Below, piece after piece: positions 14,585 through 14,878 of a stretch of DNA of 14,878 nucleotides. Under the pieces are notes generated by a model. The model had not been told where the DNA came from, did no database searches, and saw only the letters and a program-made list of their open reading frames with translations. The translations under genes were made by a program, and so were the position numbers. The stretch's first letter is position 1. Each line of letters starts with the position of its first letter. Location: positions 1 to 14,878 of the forward strand of contig JAICZO010000471.1 in the NCBI GenBank assembly GCA_029057255.1. The letters are read 5' to 3'. Source of the stretch: Muribaculaceae bacterium. GTDB lineage: Bacteria > Bacteroidota > Bacteroidia > Bacteroidales > Muribaculaceae.

Positions 14585-14878
14585 ATGGCAGACATCAGCG
14601 AAGAAATAAAGCGGCGACGCACATTCGCCATCATCTCACACCCTGACGCGGGCAAGACCACTCTCACCGAGAAACTGCTTCTTTTCGGCGGCGCGATACA
14701 CATCGCCGGAGCGGTAAAATCCAACAAAATCAAGAAAACGGCCACCAGCGACTGGATGGACATCGAGAAGCAGCGCGGTATCTCGGTCGCCACTTCGGTG
14801 ATGGGATTCGACTACGGAGACTATAAAATCAACATTCTCGATACCCCCGGTCACCAGGACTTCGCCGAGGATACATAC
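14585..14878 (+). CDS. prfC: Peptide chain release factor 3, N-terminal part (3' truncated by window edge)
   Basis: The first 98 residues of a translational GTPase are visible. G1 is SHPDAGKTT (18-26), the RF3 form, unlike the HVDHGKTT of elongation factors. The switch I region has [14 protein letters not shown] and G3 is [13 protein letters not shown] at the window end, close to the family's DTPGHEDFSEDTY. RF3 recycles RF1 and RF2 from the ribosome after termination and takes part in translation quality control. The gene starts 18 bases after rfbD with no visible promoter, so cotranscription is likely. The rest of the protein, roughly 430 residues in the family, lies to the right of the window. 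Confidence 0.94.
   Translation, partial: MADISEEIKRRRTFAIISHPDAGKTTLTEKLLLFGGAIHIAGAVKSNKIKKTATSDWMDIEKQRGISVATSVMGFDYGDYKINILDTPGHQDFAEDTY

Noticed and set aside
1..14878. Searched for CRISPR repeats, tRNA cloverleafs, insertion-sequence ends, direct repeats and toxin-antitoxin or defence gene pairs
   Set aside because: Nothing met even a loose standard. Gene content is housekeeping throughout with even base composition and no sign of recent transfer.

Overview
The window is an ordinary, densely coded stretch of a GC-rich Bacteroidota chromosome. It is most likely from Bacteroidales, and a high-GC family such as Muribaculaceae is a reasonable guess. The evidence is a DUF5606 protein, the Bacteroidales-style repertoire (Fe-S AddB-like nuclease, MlaE/MlaF, mutS2, a pair of short chromate transporters), TAnnTTTG promoter elements in the few AT-rich gaps, and almost no Shine-Dalgarno sequences before starts. 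I see no mobile element, CRISPR array, tRNA, rRNA or prophage, and no gene-free stretch longer than about 120 bases.

Left part (1-6332, plus strand): a tightly packed operon. In order it carries the C-terminal half of an MlaE-type phospholipid ABC permease (cut by the window edge), its MlaF-type ATPase, the DNA polymerase III delta' clamp-loader subunit (holB), a 992-aa AddB-like PD-(D/E)XK nuclease with a four-cysteine Fe-S signature, and the radical-SAM heme chaperone hemW. The first four genes are joined by three 4-base ATGA stop/start overlaps; hemW follows after 8 bases. A secreted small beta-barrel protein gene (6395-7048) follows.

Middle part (7036-13072, minus strand): a second operon read right to left. 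It encodes a YIP1-family membrane protein, smpB (trans-translation), mutS2 (Smr-domain ATPase, now linked to collided-ribosome rescue), two half-size chromate-transporter family proteins and folC. The last gene converges on the beta-barrel gene, and their 3' ends overlap by 13 bases.

Right part (13073-14878): a divergent AT-rich promoter region of 116 bases, then a DUF5606 protein of unknown function, a strong 13-bp-stem hairpin, rfbD (dTDP-4-dehydrorhamnose reductase) with a promoter element so close that its mRNA is probably almost leaderless, and the 5' end of prfC (release factor 3), cut by the window edge.

I found no clearly new multi-gene system. The points most worth a second look are the smpB-mutS2 adjacency, the envelope/replication/repair operon with overlapping genes, the split chromate-transporter pair, the convergent gene overlap and the near-leaderless rfbD.
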